A stretch of 32,909 nt of DNA from Bacteroidaceae bacterium (GCA_017556045.1 JAFZFF010000015.1:1-32909); one strand, 5' to 3'. Positions 16,870 through 25,352 are shown, counted from the stretch's first letter. Notes: generated from the sequence alone by a model not told the origin. Made by a program: numbers and translations.

Positions 16870-16962
16870 ATGGTGAAAAACTGGAAAGAAATACTCAAAC
16901 TACTTATTGCCGTACTTACCGCCATCGCTGGCACCCTGGGCGTGATGTCGTGCGTAGGATAA
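16870..16962 (+). CDS. smalltalk family micro-protein (copy 2)
   Basis: A 30-residue product, paralogous to the gene at 6-101: Trp5-Lys6 near the start, the shared IAVLTAIAG helix core, and a MSCVG end. It lies on its own between repeat family C and the esterase gene, without the HU-like or amidase neighbours often seen with this family. Function unknown. Its conservation with copy 1 at protein level, in a different sequence context, argues for selection as a protein. Confidence 0.85.
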   Translation: MVKNWKEILKLLIAVLTAIAGTLGVMSCVG

Positions 16963-17009
16963 GTAGTAAGAGATGTAAAAAAAAATAAAATTGGTAAGAA
17001 TTTTTGTAG

Positions 17010-17017
17010 TACCTTTG
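17010..17017 (+). promoter_or_regulatory. -7 box just upstream of the esterase gene
   Basis: TACCTTTG matches TAnnTTTG and ends 6 bp before the ATG at 17024. The only TTG upstream (16991-16993) gives a 16-bp spacer, shorter than usual, so the -33 part is weak. If used, transcription would start at or next to the start codon. Confidence 0.55.
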
Positions 17018-17023
17018 CAAGCT

Positions 17024-17905
17024 ATGAGACATTCGCGACTATTACTGTCATCTATCATCATGTTGCTCTTGAGCTCATGCTCCGTATCGCGCCATGCGGC
17101 GGTAGTGGAGTACCCCGCGATCAAGGAGGGGTATAGCCACAAGGGTATACTGGAGGAGTGCTTCTACGAGTGCACCGTGAAGGGACCACGCGAGAGGCGT
17201 ATGCTCGTATACCTCCCCGCAGACTATTACGACACGGAGGAGAGGTACCCCGTACTGTACCTGCTACATGGGGCACAGGGCAACGAGACCTCGTGGATAG
17301 ACAAGGGCGACCTGCTGCAAAACATAGATAGCCTCATGGCGCACGGACTGATGAAGAGCTGCATCGTGGTGCTGCCCAACACGAACCAGCACAATAGCGA
17401 CCAAGACTATGGGAAGTCGCGCATCAAGGGTGCCCTGGAGGCATTCTTCGAGAACGATGGCATGGTGGAATATGCGTTCGTGAGCGACGTGGTGGGCAAG
17501 GTGGACGACACCTACCGCACCATACCCGAGAAGAGCGCACGTGCCATAGCTGGTCTCTCGATAGGGGCGCTGCAGTCTATACACATCACGGCCAACCACC
17601 CCGACATGTTTGACTACGTGGGACTGTTCTCCCCGATGGTGCATCCCGTGCCACGCCCGAGCGCTCACTGCGCATTCTACCGCAAGCTGAAGGTGAGGCA
17701 TAAGGTGCAATTTGCCACAGCGCCACAGCTCTACTGGGTGATGATAGGGCGCACAGACTTCTTCTACCCCAGGATGATAGCTTACCACAACTACCTGGAG
17801 CGCAACGCTTATGAGCATGAGTATCGTACCACGCGCGGCGGACATCAGTGGTACAATTGGGAGGACTACAGTATACTCTTCATGCAGCGGCTATGGGGTA
17901 ATTAG
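17024..17905 (+). CDS. lipoprotein esterase, alpha/beta hydrolase (esterase D / CE1-like)
   Basis: A 293-residue hydrolase. The start was set at ATG 17024 because it gives a clean lipoprotein signal (MRHSRLLLSS..LLLSSC, Cys19); an upstream TTG would place the promoter box inside the gene. The protein follows the esterase D/feruloyl-esterase pattern: RRMLVYLPADYY, VLYLLHG (oxyanion-hole HG), the nucleophile elbow GLSIGA, IGRTDFFYP with the likely Asp, and the GGHQWYNW His near the C-terminus. Such enzymes remove acyl or aromatic esters from polysaccharides, or act on other esters; the substrate is unknown. Single gene, convergent with the M16 gene. Confidence 0.88.
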   Translation: MRHSRLLLSSIIMLLLSSCSVSRHAAVVEYPAIKEGYSHKGILEECFYECTVKGPRERRMLVYLPADYYDTEERYPVLYLLHGAQGNETSWIDKGDLLQNIDSLMAHGLMKSCIVVLPNTNQHNSDQDYGKSRIKGALEAFFENDGMVEYAFVSDVVGKVDDTYRTIPEKSARAIAGLSIGALQSIHITANHPDMFDYVGLFSPMVHPVPRPSAHCAFYRKLKVRHKVQFATAPQLYWVMIGRTDFFYPRMIAYHNYLERNAYEHEYRTTRGGHQWYNWEDYSILFMQRLWGN

Positions 17906-17914
17906 ATATTAGGA

Positions 17915-17998
17915 GGTAGGAATTAAAAGTTGATAGTTAAAAATTAAAAGACTATCGGCATTTAACCCCCAAAAAGTTGAGCCCAACGAAAAGTTAAG
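17915..17998. repeat. partial repeat between convergent genes, related to family A
   Basis: Iterated AATTAAAAG / GTTAAAAATTAAAAG flanks the block ACTATCGGCATTTAAC. That block is the exact reverse complement of GTTAAATGCCGATAGT in family A copy 2, so this is an inverted remnant or cousin of family A. No terminator hairpin is evident in the gap. Confidence 0.55.
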
Positions 17999-18003
17999 AA
18001 TAT

Positions 18004-19278
18004 TTACGGCTTCACCACTACGGTATAGAGCGACTCGGGGCGGAGGTAGCGCTGGGCGAGCTGCTGCAGGCGAGCGGCATCGGTAGTGCGTATGGCCTCT
18101 ATGGTATTCTCGATATGGGTCTCGGGCAGACCGAGGTGCTCTAAGAAGATGTAGGCGTCGGCGAGGGAGAAGGCGCCTTCGTAGTTGCGGCATATCTCAC
18201 CCGTCATATAGTTGCGCACCATGAGGAGCTCGGCATCGGAGATGGGTTCGTGCTGGAGGCGGAGCATCTCGTCATGTACCTCGGCGATGACCTCATCTGC
18301 TTTGTCTGTCAGGGCTTCGCAGCCCACGAGGAGGAGCACCTGTGAGGTGTTGGTCACGAGGTCTGAACTGATGTGGTAGGTATACCCCTTCTCCTCGCGC
18401 ACATTCTTCATGAGGCGGCTGCCAAAGTAGCCACCGAGCACGGTGGTGAGCACACGCATAGAGAGGTAGTCGGGGTCAGCGACATCCATCAGCAGGGCAC
18501 CCATGCGTATGCTGCTCTGCAGGGCATCGGGACGGATGATATGCTGAACCCTTTCCTCTGAGGGGGCGAGGCTGTAGTGCGGAGACTCCACAGGGGTGTC
18601 GCTACCCCAGGGAGCAAGGCCGAAGAGTTGCTCTACACGCTGCAACACGCCATCATCAATGCTACCCGAGAGGTAGATGGCACAGTTGCGCGAGCCGTAG
18701 TAGCGCTCAAAGAAGCTATGCAGGTGGCTCGGCAGCAGGGCATCATAATCCTCAGGCTCGGCAGACATGCCGCAGGGATGGGTAGCACCGTAGATATTGC
18801 GGCGCAGGGCGCGCTGGGCACATACATCGCCCTTCTGCATATTGACAAGGAGCTGCGCCTTATTGTTGGCACGTATGGTGAGGAACTGCTCCTCGCCATA
18901 GGCGGGCTCAGAGAGCATACTATGTACCAACTGCAGGGTCTGATCGAAAAACTTCTTGAGGGTATAGAGGGTGACAAAGCTGCGGTTCATGCCCACACTG
19001 AGCTCGAGCCAAGCACCATAGTAGTCGAGACGCTCGGCAAAGTCGGCAGAGCTATAGCCACGGCATCCCTCACGGAGCATGCGGCAGGTGAAGAGTGCCT
19101 GCAACTTCTGTACCTGATGCCACTGCCCTACGACAAAGACAAAGTCGATACGCAGCACCTCCTCGTGACCCGCAGAGGCTATGGTACTGAGCATGATGCC
19201 ATTGGGGAGGATGTGGCGTTCGGGCTTGCGGAAGGCGAAGTCCTGCGACTGTATGAGCGGTGGGATGGTACGGTCCAT
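18004..19278 (-). CDS. M16 peptidase-like protein lacking the zinc motif
   Basis: A 424-residue protein with the two-lobed M16 (insulinase/processing peptidase) pattern. The C-terminal lobe keeps GGYFGSRLMKNVREEKGYTYHISS, whose Arg and Tyr shape the substrate pocket. The N-terminal lobe should carry HxxEH in a GLAHFLEH-type context. Here the equivalent stretch reads KLQALFTCRMLREGC and has no such motif, so the protein is unlikely to cleave peptides alone. Family knowledge: non-catalytic M16 subunits pair with an active partner. No partner is in the window. No signal peptide is seen. It is followed in the same direction by nothing and preceded by the PBP gene on the other side of a repeat array. 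Confidence 0.85.
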   Translation of the reverse strand: MDRTIPPLIQSQDFAFRKPERHILPNGIMLSTIASAGHEEVLRIDFVFVVGQWHQVQKLQALFTCRMLREGCRGYSSADFAERLDYYGAWLELSVGMNRSFVTLYTLKKFFDQTLQLVHSMLSEPAYGEEQFLTIRANNKAQLLVNMQKGDVCAQRALRRNIYGATHPCGMSAEPEDYDALLPSHLHSFFERYYGSRNCAIYLSGSIDDGVLQRVEQLFGLAPWGSDTPVESPHYSLAPSEERVQHIIRPDALQSSIRMGALLMDVADPDYLSMRVLTTVLGGYFGSRLMKNVREEKGYTYHISSDLVTNTSQVLLLVGCEALTDKADEVIAEVHDEMLRLQHEPISDAELLMVRNYMTGEICRNYEGAFSLADAYIFLEHLGLPETHIENTIEAIRTTDAARLQQLAQRYLRPESLYTVVVKP

Positions 19279-19445
19279 TTAAAATTGAAAATTGAAAATT
19301 AAGAATTGAAAATTAGCCATCTGGACGGTAACTCTAAACATTAAACTCTAAACCCTAAGCTCTAAACTCCAAACTCTAAACACTAAGCTCTAAACTCTAA
19401 ACCCTAAGCTCTAAACTCTAAACACTAAACTCCAAACATTAATCC
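19279..19445. repeat. repeat family C, long copy with telomere-like heptamer array
   Basis: AAAATTG units and the AATTAGCCATCTGGACGG core are followed from 19331 by about 16 consecutive 7-bp units (ACTCTAA, ACATTAA, ACCCTAA, GCTCTAA, ACACTAA, ACTCCAA). They run in register up to the stop codon of the PBP gene at 19446. It fills the whole gap between the M16 and PBP genes. Confidence 0.85.
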
Positions 19446-21773
19446 TTAAAATCCAAACGACTCGTCGAGCTGATGCTCTTGCTCGAAGTTGGTCACTACG
19501 GACTGCTGGGCGCAGGGGTCGAAGTCTTCGGGGATATTAAACGTCTCGTCTTGTGAGTAGCCCAATGACTCGTCGGCATAGACCTTCTGCATGTAGAGTG
19601 CCCACACGGGGAGTGCCATAGAGGCGCCCTGGCCATCGCTCATGCTGGTAAAGTGGATGTCGCGGTCGTCGCCACCTACCCAACAACCACTCACGAGTGA
19701 GGGGGTGTAGCCCATGAACCATCCGTCGGCATTGTCATTGGTGGTACCTGTCTTACCGGCAATCTCGGCCTTGAAGCCATAGCGGAAGCGCAGGCGGCGA
19801 CCTGTACCCTCGTCGATAACGGCCTTCATCATGTCGATCATCTTATATGAGCTCTCCTTGCTGATCACCTCATAGGTCTTGGGAGAGAAGGTAGCCACGA
19901 TGTTGCCTTCATTGTCCTCGATACGAGTCACAAAGATGGGTTCGGTGCGTATACCATTGTTGGGGAAGGCGGTGTAGGCACCCACCATCTCGCCCACGGA
20001 GATGTCACACGGGCCGAGACAGAGAGAGGGCGTAGCCTGTATCTCTTGGTTGCGCACGCCGAAGCGGTGTATCAGACTCTTGAAGGCATAGGGGTTGAGC
20101 TTACCCATGAGGTATGCCGATATCCAGTTGTTTGACTGAGACAAGCCCCAGCGCAGGGTCACGATCTTGCCATAGTCGTCCTTGCTACCCGTATTGCGGG
20201 GTATCCATATCTGTCCGTCTTCGGTGAGGATGGTCTGCTCTACATTACGTGTCTGGTCGCAGGGTGAGAAGCCATTCTCCATCGCCAAGGTATAGAGGTA
20301 GGGCTTGATGGTAGAGCCTACCTGACGGCGACCTACCATGGCCATATCGTACTGGAAGTGGGTGTAGTCGGGACCTCCCACATAGGCCTTCACATGGCCT
20401 GTCACGGGGTCCATAGACATGAATCCTACGCGCAGGAAGTGCTTGTAGTAGCGTATAGAGTCCATGGGCGACATGATGGTGTCGCGGTCGCCAGCGTAGG
20501 CAAACACGCGCATCTCACGCTTCACGTCAAACGAGTCGCGTATAGCCTTCTCGCTATAGCCCTCCTTCTTCATGCCACGGTAGCGGTCGGTCTGCTTCAT
20601 GGCACGCACGAGCAGGTCATCGATTTCCTTTGAGGTCAAGTTGTCATACGGGGCATTCTTGCGATTCTTCTTGCTCTTGAAGAAGCGGGGCTGCAGGTAG
20701 TCCTGGATGTGCTCCTTCACTGCCTCCTCAGCATACTGCTGCATGCGTGAGTCGATGGTCACGTGTACCTTCAAGCCGTCGGTATAGAGGTTATAGGGCG
20801 TACCATCGCGCTTGACATTCTTGTTACACCAGCCATACAGGGGGTTCTGCGCCCAGTCGAGCGAGTCCTCGTAATACTTCTGCATCTGCCATCCGCGGTA
20901 GTTCTTCTTCTCGGGCTTCTTGGCAGTCATCACACCGCGCAGATACTCGCGGAAGTAGGGTGCCGGGCCCAGTTTGTGGTCTACACGGCGATACTTGAGC
21001 ACGAGAGGGGTAGCCTGCAGCGAGTCGCACTCGGCAGCAGTGAGGCAATTGTTCTTCTCCATCTGCGAGAGCACCACATTACGTCTGATGCGTGTGGTCT
21101 CGTTGCGGCGTATGGGGTTATAGAGCGATGAGTTCTTACACATACCCACCAGCGTAGCTGCCTCCTCCACGGAGAGCTGCTTGGGCTCCTTAGAGAAATA
21201 GGTGTTAGACGCAGTCTTGATACCGATGGCGTTGTTACCGAAGTCATACTTATTGAGGTACATCGTGAGGATCTCCTCCTTGGTGTAGTACTTCTCGAGC
21301 TTCACGGCGATAACCCACTCGATGGGCTTCTGGAAGAGGCGCTCCACCTTGTTGCCCGCCACCTCGGTATAGAGCTGCTTGGCGAGCTGCTGGGTGAGTG
21401 TACTACCACCTCCCGAGCCCGACTGACGCAGCAGGCCTGTCTTCACGATGGCACGCATCAATGCACGCAGGTCTATGCCCGAGTGCTCGGTAAAGCGCAC
21501 GTCCTCGGTGCTTATCAATGCCTCGATGAGCGCAGGAGACAGGTCGTTATAGTCGGTCCACACACGATTTTCGCGGCTATATGAGTAGGTGCTCAGCAGC
21601 TTGCCATCTGATGAGATGATCTGTGTGGCAAACTTGTAGTTCGGGTTCTCCAACTCCTCGACGGGGGGCACAAAGCCTATCCAACCCTTAGTGATGGAGT
21701 AAAACACCAGAAACAGGGCGATAAGACCCACTGCCAATAGTCCCCAAAGGGCATATATAAGTTTCTTTACCAT
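19446..21773 (-). CDS. class A penicillin-binding protein (PBP1A-like)
   Basis: Bifunctional peptidoglycan synthase. ATG at 21773 was chosen over a GTG nine bases upstream, giving 775 residues. There is a short cytoplasmic start, one membrane helix (about 7-28) and a GT51 glycosyltransferase domain with STEDVRF..HSGID (catalytic Glu near residue 90) and GGGSTLTQQLAKQLY. The transpeptidase domain has STIK (Ser near 487), SNN (near 547) and KTG (near 673). All catalytic motifs are intact. The gene is divergent from a BlaI/BlaR1-type pair, so their promoter regions face each other over about 215 bp, and regulation of the PBP by BlaI is possible but unproven. Confidence 0.95.
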   Translation of the reverse strand: MVKKLIYALWGLLAVGLIALFLVFYSITKGWIGFVPPVEELENPNYKFATQIISSDGKLLSTYSYSRENRVWTDYNDLSPALIEALISTEDVRFTEHSGIDLRALMRAIVKTGLLRQSGSGGGSTLTQQLAKQLYTEVAGNKVERLFQKPIEWVIAVKLEKYYTKEEILTMYLNKYDFGNNAIGIKTASNTYFSKEPKQLSVEEAATLVGMCKNSSLYNPIRRNETTRIRRNVVLSQMEKNNCLTAAECDSLQATPLVLKYRRVDHKLGPAPYFREYLRGVMTAKKPEKKNYRGWQMQKYYEDSLDWAQNPLYGWCNKNVKRDGTPYNLYTDGLKVHVTIDSRMQQYAEEAVKEHIQDYLQPRFFKSKKNRKNAPYDNLTSKEIDDLLVRAMKQTDRYRGMKKEGYSEKAIRDSFDVKREMRVFAYAGDRDTIMSPMDSIRYYKHFLRVGFMSMDPVTGHVKAYVGGPDYTHFQYDMAMVGRRQVGSTIKPYLYTLAMENGFSPCDQTRNVEQTILTEDGQIWIPRNTGSKDDYGKIVTLRWGLSQSNNWISAYLMGKLNPYAFKSLIHRFGVRNQEIQATPSLCLGPCDISVGEMVGAYTAFPNNGIRTEPIFVTRIEDNEGNIVATFSPKTYEVISKESSYKMIDMMKAVIDEGTGRRLRFRYGFKAEIAGKTGTTNDNADGWFMGYTPSLVSGCWVGGDDRDIHFTSMSDGQGASMALPVWALYMQKVYADESLGYSQDETFNIPEDFDPCAQQSVVTNFEQEHQLDESFGF

Positions 21774-21796
21774 AGTGCACACTTTTATTTATGGGA

Positions 21797-21825
21797 CAAA
21801 ATTACAACATTTTCTTGAATGCCAA
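21797..21825 (-). promoter_or_regulatory. probable promoter of the PBP gene
   Basis: Minus-strand TTG (21825-21823), an 18-bp spacer and TAATTTTG (21804-21797), which matches the -7 consensus. It lies 23 bp upstream of the ATG. The spacer is slightly short. Confidence 0.6.
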
Positions 21826-21990
21826 TACCTTTTTTATGTAAAACTACTATAACTATACCTATCTCCTCGCCCATCAACTAATAATAAACGTTAAATATTC
21901 GTCACACATCGCAAATTCTTAAATTTTTAGTTGGTTTGTAAAAAAGAATTGTTTTCCTTTGCCGAAGAATCTACTAAAACTTTAAGAGAT

Positions 21991-22359
21991 ATGAGAAAGA
22001 CAAACCAGCTCACTCCTGCAGAACTGCAGATAATGAACATCTTATGGGACATGGAGAGCGGCACCGTGAGCGAGGTACTGGACAAGTACCCCGACCCCAA
22101 GCCTGCCTACAACACGGTGCTCACCTTCCTGCGCATCCTCAAGGAGAAGAAGTACGTAGCCAGCGAGCCCATCGGCAAGCAACACCGCTTTCGCCCCATC
22201 GTGAAGCATAGCGAATACACCAGCAGCTTCCTGAGCGACATCAAGGAAAACCTCTTCCGTGGCTCGGCATCAAGCCTGGTCAACTTCTTCGTCAAGGAGG
22301 AGAAGCTCACTGCAGAAGAGATCGAGGAGCTGATAGAGCTACTCAGAGACAAGCAATAA
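21991..22359 (+). CDS. BlaI/MecI-type winged-helix repressor
   Basis: A 122-residue repressor of the BlaI/MecI family, which dimerises on operator DNA and is inactivated by cleavage triggered by its BlaR1 partner. The start at ATG 21991 (MRKTNQLTPAELQIM) fits the family; a longer frame from a TTG would add an unrelated 20-residue extension. The winged-helix region includes AELQIMNILWD, a recognition-helix region AYNTVLTFLRILKEKKYV, and QHRFRP. The C-terminal helices (SLVNFFVKEEKLTAEEIEELIELL) match the dimerisation part. It is followed after 9 bp by a BlaR1-type gene. Targets may include this operon and the divergent PBP gene. Confidence 0.93.
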   Translation: MRKTNQLTPAELQIMNILWDMESGTVSEVLDKYPDPKPAYNTVLTFLRILKEKKYVASEPIGKQHRFRPIVKHSEYTSSFLSDIKENLFRGSASSLVNFFVKEEKLTAEEIEELIELLRDKQ

Positions 22360-22368
22360 GTATAGATA

Positions 22369-24066
22369 ATGCTCGGAAAACCTATGCTATACCTCCTCAA
22401 GACCTCACTCAGCCTGGCAGCCTTCTACCTATTCTATAAGCTGCTATGCAGTCGCGACACGTGGCACCGTCAAAACCGCGTGCTGCTGCTCCTCATCTTT
22501 GCCCTCTCGGCAGTGATACCCTTCCTCTACATCGACCTCGGACAAGCAGCGCAAGAGGCCAGCGTCATCATCGAAGAGCTCAGCACCAGCCTTGTGGGCG
22601 AAGCCGTAGAGCTCGAAGGCGGCACTCCCGACGCAATGCTCCACCCCACCTGGTGGCAACAGATACCGTGGCGCATGCTCCTCACCTCGCTCTACCTCGC
22701 AGGACTGATGATATGCATCGCACACTTCACCGTGTCGCTCCTTGCCATCATCAGCCTCATCCGCAAGAGCAAGCGTAGTACCCTGCCCGACGGCACCATC
22801 CTCGTCACCCACACCAAGAGCTACGGCCCCTTCTCATGGATGCGCTACATCATCGTCTCAGAGCGCGACCTGAGCGACAACTCCGACATGATACTTGCCC
22901 ATGAGCGAGCCCACATACGCCTACATCACTCGTGGGACCTCCTCTTCGTACAACTCTGTGCCACAGCGCAGTGGTTCAACCCCGCCGCTTGGCTCCTCAA
23001 GCGCGAGCTCGAAGCCATACACGAATATGAGGCCGATAGCGAGACCCTACGTCAAGGGTTCGATGCCCGCCAATACCAACTCCGACTCTTCGAAGCCGTC
23101 GTAGGCGCCAATTTCAACACGATAACTAATAACTTTAATAATTGTTCCACCAAAAAACGTATCATTATGATGATGAGAACTCAATCCAACCCCTGGACAC
23201 GCATGAAGGCCCTCTTCGTGCTCCCCGTAACATTCGTGGCAGTAGCCGTAATCTCTTGCACCTCACCGAAGGAGAAGAACGTAGAGGACCAAGAAGCCAC
23301 CGAGCAGGTACAACCTACAGGTATTGACGACGTCCAAGTCACCGGCTTTGCCACTGCTCCCCAAACTCAAGAGCAAGGCGAAATCTTCATGGTTGCAGAA
23401 GAGCAACCCATGTTCCCTGGCGGCATGCAAGAGATGATGAAGTTTATCCAAAGCGAAGTCAAGTACCCCAAAGAGGCACAAGACAAGGGTCTGCAAGGCC
23501 GTGTAATCGTACAATTCGTAGTAAACACAGATGGTAGCATCTGCGAAGACACCGTAGTTCGCTCCGTAGCTCCCTCGCTCGACGCCGAAGCCGTCCGCGT
23601 AGTTCGTAGCATGCCCAACTGGACACCCGGCAAGCAGAAGGGCGAGCCCGTACGCGTACGCTTTACATTGCCTGTAACCTTCCGCTTGGACGGTCTAAAA
23701 GACAATCCCACACAGGTGCAAGTCACTCAAGAAAAAACTGCAGAAGACGACATCGTCAATGTGCCAGAGAACATACCCGAGTACCCCGGTGGCATGGGCG
23801 AACTGATGAAGTACCTCTCAATGAATATCAGATACCCCAAAGAGGCACAAAACAAGGGCATCCAAGGTCGTGTAGTGGTGCAGTTCGTAGTCAACAAAGA
23901 TGGTAGCATCACCGACGCCAAGGTAGTGAAAGCCGTTGACCCACAGCTCGACGCAGAGGCCCTGCGCGTAGTAAACGCCATGCCCAACTGGACACCTGGC
24001 AAGCATAAGGGCGAAGCTGTACGTACACACTTCACCATCCCCGTAAGCTTCAAACTCAACAACTAA
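22369..24066 (+). CDS. BlaR1-type M56 metallopeptidase with two TonB C-terminal domains
   Basis: A 565-residue membrane sensor/protease. Three N-terminal helices surround the M56 zinc protease domain with HERAH (178-182) and downstream AIHEYEADSE carrying the third ligand. Another helix (about 285-300, LFVLPVTFVAVAVISC) leads to the periplasm. There, instead of a penicillin-sensor domain, are two tandem TonB C-terminal domains (about 345-445 and 465-565). Each has a PGGM start, [IV]QGRVxVQFVVNxDGSI, and NWTPGKxKGEPVR-type endings. The signal is therefore not expected to be a covalently bound beta-lactam. A second ATG at 22384 is an equally good start. It follows the BlaI-type gene by 9 bp, a regulator-protease pair. 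Confidence 0.93.
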   Translation: MLGKPMLYLLKTSLSLAAFYLFYKLLCSRDTWHRQNRVLLLLIFALSAVIPFLYIDLGQAAQEASVIIEELSTSLVGEAVELEGGTPDAMLHPTWWQQIPWRMLLTSLYLAGLMICIAHFTVSLLAIISLIRKSKRSTLPDGTILVTHTKSYGPFSWMRYIIVSERDLSDNSDMILAHERAHIRLHHSWDLLFVQLCATAQWFNPAAWLLKRELEAIHEYEADSETLRQGFDARQYQLRLFEAVVGANFNTITNNFNNCSTKKRIIMMMRTQSNPWTRMKALFVLPVTFVAVAVISCTSPKEKNVEDQEATEQVQPTGIDDVQVTGFATAPQTQEQGEIFMVAEEQPMFPGGMQEMMKFIQSEVKYPKEAQDKGLQGRVIVQFVVNTDGSICEDTVVRSVAPSLDAEAVRVVRSMPNWTPGKQKGEPVRVRFTLPVTFRLDGLKDNPTQVQVTQEKTAEDDIVNVPENIPEYPGGMGELMKYLSMNIRYPKEAQNKGIQGRVVVQFVVNKDGSITDAKVVKAVDPQLDAEALRVVNAMPNWTPGKHKGEAVRTHFTIPVSFKLNN

Positions 24067-24130
24067 AAATTTATCACAGGACCAATAAATATTTAGAGAC
24101 TTTGTAATATTTTTTCGCGCAAAGCCAAGA

Positions 24131-24164
24131 CGGGCGGACACATCTAATGGGATATGTCCGCTCG
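24131..24164 (+). other. strong hairpin between BlaR1-type and TPR genes
   Basis: Ten consecutive pairs (CGGGCGGACA with TGTCCGCTCG, one G-U) close a 14-nt loop. No T-run follows, so a simple intrinsic terminator is unlikely. It sits 25-58 bp before the preferred TPR start, so it may act in the leader of that gene. A single TTATCCACA follows at 24166-24174. Confidence 0.65.
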
Positions 24165-24188
24165 GTTATCCACACTAACGACACACTC

Positions 24189-25301
24189 ATGAGACTACGC
24201 ATCATCCTACTCTCATACCTCCTCATCACCCTATGCCTCAGCAGCATGAGCGCACAGGCCGAGCACAATGCATCATACATCAAATCACTCGTATACGAAG
24301 CCGATAGCTGCCGACAGAGCAACGATCTCTATCGTGCGCTCAAGCTATATGAGAAAGCCTACGCACAAGACTCCTCGGCCCTATTGATGAGAAGGATCAT
24401 ACAATGCCACTACGACAGAGGAGGATATCAGCGATGTATCGCACTATACGGCTCCATCTCGCCCGACAGCATTGTGACAAGCGACCTGAAGATGAAATTC
24501 TTATGCTTCTCAAACATCGCATTGATGGATAGCGCCATACACTATGGCAGAATGGCCAATATAGCCGACCCTCACGACTGTAAGATAGTATCTAAGCTGG
24601 CCAGCCACTACAATAAGACACAACAGCCCGACACGGCGCTACACATCACAAGCCTCTACTGCCAGTACGACTCCACCAATGTCTTCGTCAATCGCCAAAA
24701 GGCTCACTCGCTCTATCTCATGGAAGACTATGAGGGGGCATTGCACGAATACAAAAAACTGAAGCGCAATGAAGACATCAACGAGTCGACCCTATACTAC
24801 CTGGCGCTGTGCTACGCCAAGTCAGACAGCCTGTACCAGGCCTATGAGAACTACAAGGCTGCGGCAGAGATAGGACACTACGAAAATCCTCATATCATGG
24901 CCCAGTTGGGAATCGTCGCCACAGAACTGGGACTTGCCATAGAGGGAGTGGAATACATAGAGCAGAGCATCAAGATGATGCAGCCCGACGAAAAGCTCAT
25001 GTATGCACTGACCAAGACACTGGGCAAAGGATATTTCGATTGCAGACAATACGACAAGGCCATCACATGCATGAAGCAGAGCCTGAAGTATCCCGACAGC
25101 GACATCTACACCTATTACCGCATAGCACAAGCCTACGGGATGAAGAAGGAGCCTAAGAGCGAACGCGAATACTATCAGAAATTCGTAGACAAGGCTCAAA
25201 AGGAACCCACTCCCTCATCTACACTGAAGGAGCGCATCGAATACGCAAACGAACGCATCAACAAAATCACAGAGACGCTGTTCTTCCAAGGAGAGCTGTG
25301 A
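24189..25301 (+). CDS. periplasmic TPR-repeat protein
   Basis: The start at ATG 24189 gives a 370-residue protein with a clean Sec signal (MRLRIILLSYLLITLCLSSMSAQA). An upstream in-frame ATG at 24147 falls inside a hairpin loop and adds polar residues ahead of the signal. The rest is a series of helix-turn-helix repeats of TPR type, e.g. NDLYRALKLYEKAYAQDSS, YYLALCYAKSDSLYQAYENYKAAAEIG, YDKAITCMKQSLKYP. TPR proteins bind partners; no enzyme motif is present. It lies in the same direction as the BlaI/BlaR1 pair, 122 bp after it. A role in sensing or in supporting that system is possible but not shown. Confidence 0.85.
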   Translation: MRLRIILLSYLLITLCLSSMSAQAEHNASYIKSLVYEADSCRQSNDLYRALKLYEKAYAQDSSALLMRRIIQCHYDRGGYQRCIALYGSISPDSIVTSDLKMKFLCFSNIALMDSAIHYGRMANIADPHDCKIVSKLASHYNKTQQPDTALHITSLYCQYDSTNVFVNRQKAHSLYLMEDYEGALHEYKKLKRNEDINESTLYYLALCYAKSDSLYQAYENYKAAAEIGHYENPHIMAQLGIVATELGLAIEGVEYIEQSIKMMQPDEKLMYALTKTLGKGYFDCRQYDKAITCMKQSLKYPDSDIYTYYRIAQAYGMKKEPKSEREYYQKFVDKAQKEPTPSSTLKERIEYANERINKITETLFFQGEL

Positions 25302-25352
25302 TAGATGCTTCTTTTTTCGCACATCGTCAACTTTCGCTCGACGATACTTGTT

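Noticed and set aside
16991-17023. TTG-started N-terminal extension of the esterase
   Set aside because: It would put the TACCTTTG promoter box inside the gene and precede the lipoprotein signal with unrelated residues.
19331-19445. Real telomere or chromosome end
   Set aside because: The heptamers are degenerate and lie between two intact genes in the middle of a continuous segment.
24166-24174. Single perfect DnaA-box-like TTATCCACA
   Set aside because: Only one copy, no cluster of boxes, no AT-rich unwinding region and no dnaA/dnaN nearby; not an origin.
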